Part shown: positions 46,612 through 49,468 of the stretch, one piece after another
How positions within the stretch are numbered: the stretch's first letter is position 1
How the letters are laid out: every line of letters starts with the position of its first letter
Program-made: the position numbers and the translations under genes
Notes under the pieces: generated by a model
What the model saw: the letters and a program-made list of their open reading frames with translations, nothing else
The model's database searches: none
Told to the model about the DNA's origin: nothing
Source: Cylindrobasidium torrendii FP15055 ss-10
Taxonomy: Eukaryota > Basidiomycota > Agaricomycetes > Agaricales > Physalacriaceae
DNA length: 49,468 nucleotides
Direction of reading: 5' to 3'
Assembly: GCA_000934385.1 (NCBI GenBank)
Contig: KN880605.1
Location: 1-49,468, forward strand

Positions 46612-49468
46612 TCAAAGCCATTTGGCCATGATGCGCTCAATGGACGCGACTTCTCCAGCGTATTCGACCTTGCTGATGCGGCGGTCTCCCGTGAGGCCAA
46701 TACGACCGTACGAGTACTTGATAGTGTCAAGATCGGCTTGAGCGAGAGAAGCCTCGCGAGTGGTGGGATCACGATGCTCGAGGTAGTCTTTGATGGTGCG
46801 GATAAGGCTACGAGTGTCGCAAACCGTCTGGATGTGCTGCTGGCGGGTGGTCTGAATGTCCTTCATACGACGGAGCTCCTTGAGGTTGCTCTGCACGGTG
46901 TCGAAGAAGTTGCCTTGCAGCATGTCGCGGGCAATGGTTTCGCGCATATCGGCAGCGAGCTTCTCTCGAACGGAGTCGAGATCATTGGTGGTGTCGTTAT
47001 CGCCAGAGGGAGCCGAAGCAGCACGCGCCGAAGTCGAAGTGGCTGGACGACCATAATCTCGAGAGATCCTCGTGGGAGACGGATCAGCGGAGATGCGGAG
47101 ATGGGTGGGGATCTTCTTTCCGCTATCTCCGCGATCGGCGCCTCCGGAGCCTTTCTCCAGGCTAGCCTCCTCGGCACGGTTCTCCTTCTCTGCATCTTCT
47201 CCTCCCTTCCCCTGTCCATCCCTCATAATAGCGTCCCCATCCCCTTCCTCCTCCCTTCCTACAACCAACACGTCATGGCTAAAGTCGAAATCCGACAAAC
47301 GGAGTCCCTTCGAAGGTCGACTCAGGATTTTGCGAGTGACGGGATCGAAGTGGACGAGCGTATCGCGGTCAGGGAAGACCTTCGTCAGGGCGAGACGAAG
47401 AAGCTCGTAGTGGGGATTCTCAGCAGCAACGGCGGTAGCAACCTTATTGCCTTTCGATTCTTCCAGGGCCTTGGAGAGGTCAAGAATGGCCACGAAGTCG
47501 GTCTTGGTGATCTTCAAGCCGTTTTCGCTACGGTACAGGCCGTCGAGCTCGACGGTGAGAGCGGGGGTGTCGAATGCGTAAGGAGCCATAGGAGTAAATG
47601 TGGGAGTGTAATTCTGTTGAATGGAGGGAATATTTTGTCTTTTTGTAGTCTGAGGCAAAGCCTCGTCGTAAACCATCGAGACAGCGCCCGCAAACGCTAC
47701 CTGTTCGTCCAAATCGTCAGGAATCGTCTGCGCAAGGTGCGGTTGTTTCTGTAGGTCCGCCACAGTGTTCAAACCGAGTATTTCCAAATACTCAGAAAAT
47801 GCGTGCAGATCTTGCACGTCTCTTAGCGGTAACAAGGTGTCATCACCCGCCTTCCATTTTACTCGAAATAGCATGTCTTTTCCCGCGCCGCAGTGGCTTA
47901 CAATGCGGTCGACAGCCCATTCGTTTTCGAATTTGTCGAAGGGGATGATCTGCGAGTCAAGCCGTCCCGGAAACAATCTATCATCGTTCGGGTAATGCAT
48001 GCGTAGCAGCGACGCGTGAAAGGAATCGTGAATTCCCCTTTGCTTTAGGCGCGCTGGTATGTCCACTTGGAACGTCTGGTTGCCAAAATCTTTGATGATC
48101 GTATAAGGTCCGATGTATTTAGGCACGAGTTTACGGGTTGTCCCTTTTGGGAGAGAAATGTTCTTGATCGAGATATAGACCTTATCTCCCAAAACGAAGG
48201 GTACATCCCGACGCTTACGATTAGCGTCTCGGGTCTGCTTAACTCGAGCTTCTAGCACATTATCGTGGGCGGTGATAATCGCAGATTTAAGCTTTTGCGC
48301 GAACACACGAACTCCTGGAAACTCGTTCTTTTTGGCATCATTCCAGATTAGGGATCTGGGCATGCGTCCGGAGTTAAGGAAGAACGGGGAGTAACCCGTG
48401 GTCTCGGAACGTGCTAAGTTAATTGCAAATTCAATACCGGGTAGTTTGGACACCCAGTCCTTCTGGTTCGGGCTAATGCACTGTCTAAGCATAGTTTCTA
48501 TAGTGCGATTGGAGCGTTCTGTTAACCCGTCGCTTTGAGGGTGGTAAGCCGAAGACATTCGTAGCTTAGTTCCGATGAGGGAATGCAAGTGTCGCCAGAA
48601 CTGGCTCGTAAACTTAGAATCTCGATCGCTCACAATTGACCGCGGAAGTCCGTGGTGCTTGTATACCTCCGAGAATACCATTTCTGCAACTTCGCGTGCT
48701 CGATGAGTTGTGCGACCAGGCACGAGATGAACCATTCCGGTAAGGTGATCAATAATTACTGCTAACGAGTCGTAGGAACCGTTCCGGTCCTTGGAAATAG
48801 GTAAGGGTTCCATAAAGTCAATACCAATCACTTCCCAAGGATGTTGCGGTGGTCCTAACGGCCGTAGTTTCCCATATGGTTTCTGGTTGTCGGGTTTGAT
48901 CTGAGCGCAAGTTGAGCAAGTCTTCACGAATGCCTGAGTGTCATGTGATAAGGTTTTCCACCATACGTGGGCTCGAAGGTAGCTCATAGTTTTCCGCGCT
49001 CCCAGATGAGCCAGTAGAGAGTGTGCTTCATCCAGGATAATTTCGCGAATCCTTCGCTTCTCATGAATTACGTCAGGTATGCAAAGAAGTTTAACGTCCT
49101 GATGGATAATGACGTAAAGTAAACCATCTTTGTACTCGAAGTTTTTGTATTCTTTTGGTTTCTCGATAATGGTAGAGAAAACTGGGTCCATCGAGTATTG
49201 ATATCTGATGGCTTCTCTGAGGTCGGTGCCGGCGCGCCCTCCTGCTACAACGTCGATTAAAGAATCGCCTTCAATAGATGGGCGCATCAATTGATTGTTG
49301 TCGGCTTCAATATTGGTTAATGGATCCGGAGCAGGGGGGGACCGTCGGAGTTTTCCGTGAAAACGACCTCTGGGCGGATCAGTCTGATCTCGTCCCAATT
49401 TGGGGCCAACTGAGACCCAGGTGCAGCAGACACGCGACGGGCGCGCCGCCGCGATGACGATTTTCGAG
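46612..49468 (-). CDS. Retrotransposon polyprotein: integrase, chromodomain-like module and novel C-terminal extension (partial)
   Basis: The frame is open to the right edge, so the start is not in the window. From the N-terminal side: an HHCC zinc-binding region (AHLGARKTMSYLRAHVWWKT ... CSTCAQIK), then the integrase core with its catalytic acids in VIGIDFMEPLP, SDRDSKFTSQF and the Glu of HPQSDGLTERSN, then a GPY/F-type module (LVPKYIGPYTIIKDFGNQ) and a chromodomain-like stretch (WAVDRIVSHCGAGKDMLFRVKWK). The chain then runs on for about 385 residues: a globular-looking part (ALTVELDGLYRSENGLKI), an acidic Lys/Glu/Gly-rich linker and a helical C-terminus (VREKLAADMRETIARDML). Chromoviruses usually end soon after the chromodomain, so this tail is unusual. 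Confidence 0.85.
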   Translation of the reverse strand, partial: SKIVIAAARPSRVCCTWVSVGPKLGRDQTDPPRGRFHGKLRRSPPAPDPLTNIEADNNQLMRPSIEGDSLIDVVAGGRAGTDLREAIRYQYSMDPVFSTIIEKPKEYKNFEYKDGLLYVIIHQDVKLLCIPDVIHEKRRIREIILDEAHSLLAHLGARKTMSYLRAHVWWKTLSHDTQAFVKTCSTCAQIKPDNQKPYGKLRPLGPPQHPWEVIGIDFMEPLPISKDRNGSYDSLAVIIDHLTGMVHLVPGRTTHRAREVAEMVFSEVYKHHGLPRSIVSDRDSKFTSQFWRHLHSLIGTKLRMSSAYHPQSDGLTERSNRTIETMLRQCISPNQKDWVSKLPGIEFAINLARSETTGYSPFFLNSGRMPRSLIWNDAKKNEFPGVRVFAQKLKSAIITAHDNVLEARVKQTRDANRKRRDVPFVLGDKVYISIKNISLPKGTTRKLVPKYIGPYTIIKDFGNQTFQVDIPARLKQRGIHDSFHASLLRMHYPNDDRLFPGRLDSQIIPFDKFENEWAVDRIVSHCGAGKDMLFRVKWKAGDDTLLPLRDVQDLHAFSEYLEILGLNTVADLQKQPHLAQTIPDDLDEQVAFAGAVSMVYDEALPQTTKRQNIPSIQQNYTPTFTPMAPYAFDTPALTVELDGLYRSENGLKITKTDFVAILDLSKALEESKGNKVATAVAAENPHYELLRLALTKVFPDRDTLVHFDPVTRKILSRPSKGLRLSDFDFSHDVLVVGREEEGDGDAIMRDGQGKGGEDAEKENRAEEASLEKGSGGADRGDSGKKIPTHLRISADPSPTRISRDYGRPATSTSARAASAPSGDNDTTNDLDSVREKLAADMRETIARDMLQGNFFDTVQSNLKELRRMKDIQTTRQQHIQTVCDTRSLIRTIKDYLEHRDPTTREASLAQADLDTIKYSYGRIGLTGDRRISKVEYAGEVASIERIMAKWL

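Larger units (their letters stand above)
46351..49468 (-). mobile_element. Ty3/gypsy-type (chromovirus-like) LTR retrotransposon, 3' part
   Basis: The element enters from the right edge reading leftwards. Present are the integrase part of pol, a chromodomain-like module, a long C-terminal extension and the candidate 3' LTR. Gag, protease, reverse transcriptase and RNase H would lie beyond the window. The coding frame is uninterrupted for over 2.8 kb, which suggests a fairly young copy. Confidence 0.75.

Noticed and set aside
46738..47754. 338-codon plus-strand frame inside the retroelement
   Set aside because: It lies antisense to the intact pol extension, shows no domain and is explained by the composition of the opposite strand.

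Overview
The window is nuclear DNA of a filamentous basidiomycete, most likely an Agaricomycete. The evidence is dense genes on both strands cut by many short introns (about 45-60 nt; I could place about 96), a DUF6535 membrane protein, members of a mushroom-type kinase-like family, and a Ty3/gypsy-type retroelement. For every complete spliced gene, the exon lengths I propose sum to a multiple of three, which supports the models. Products are inferred from sequence motifs alone; no database search was run.

Layout, left to right. 1-3.5 kb: two tandem kinase-like paralogs (minus), plus a 40-bp remnant of a third copy. 3.8-7.5 kb: an F-BAR/DEP/RhoGAP regulator (minus), divergent from the mitochondrial ribosomal protein mL44 (plus). 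9.1-10.0 kb: a PhzF-family protein (minus). 10.9-13.5 kb: an ABC half-transporter (plus). 13.8-18.6 kb: two carboxypeptidase S genes placed tail to tail. 18.9-20.1 kb: a medium-chain reductase. 20.3-23.9 kb: a six-CCCH-finger, RRM-like, RING1-IBR protein. 24.4-27.1 kb: a YEATS2-like protein. 27.2-29.5 kb: a DUF6535 protein (minus), divergent from a DUF1308/UPF0415-like gene (29.6-31.5 kb). 32.7-34.2 kb: a secreted protein built of seven two-cysteine repeats. 34.6-36.2 kb: a serine carboxypeptidase (minus). 36.7-39.5 kb: AP-1 gamma-adaptin (minus). 40.2-43.1 kb: glutamine-dependent NAD+ synthetase (plus). 43.4-44.4 kb: a cytidylyltransferase-like pseudoenzyme (minus). 44.7-46.1 kb: a 2OG-Fe(II) oxygenase (minus). 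46.35-49.47 kb: the 3' part of a Ty3/gypsy-type retroelement with its 3' LTR (minus), running off the right edge.

Most genes are housekeeping functions (mitochondrial translation, vesicle coats, NAD synthesis, Rho signalling) with no operon-like theme. Three peptidase genes of likely vacuolar or secretory location lie in the window, but nothing shows that they act together. The most unusual items are the repeat protein with its fossil introns, the cytidylyltransferase-like protein lacking both catalytic signatures, the RING1-IBR protein without RING2, the YEATS2-like protein with a degraded reader pocket, and the LTR sitting upstream of, and in the same direction as, the oxygenase gene.
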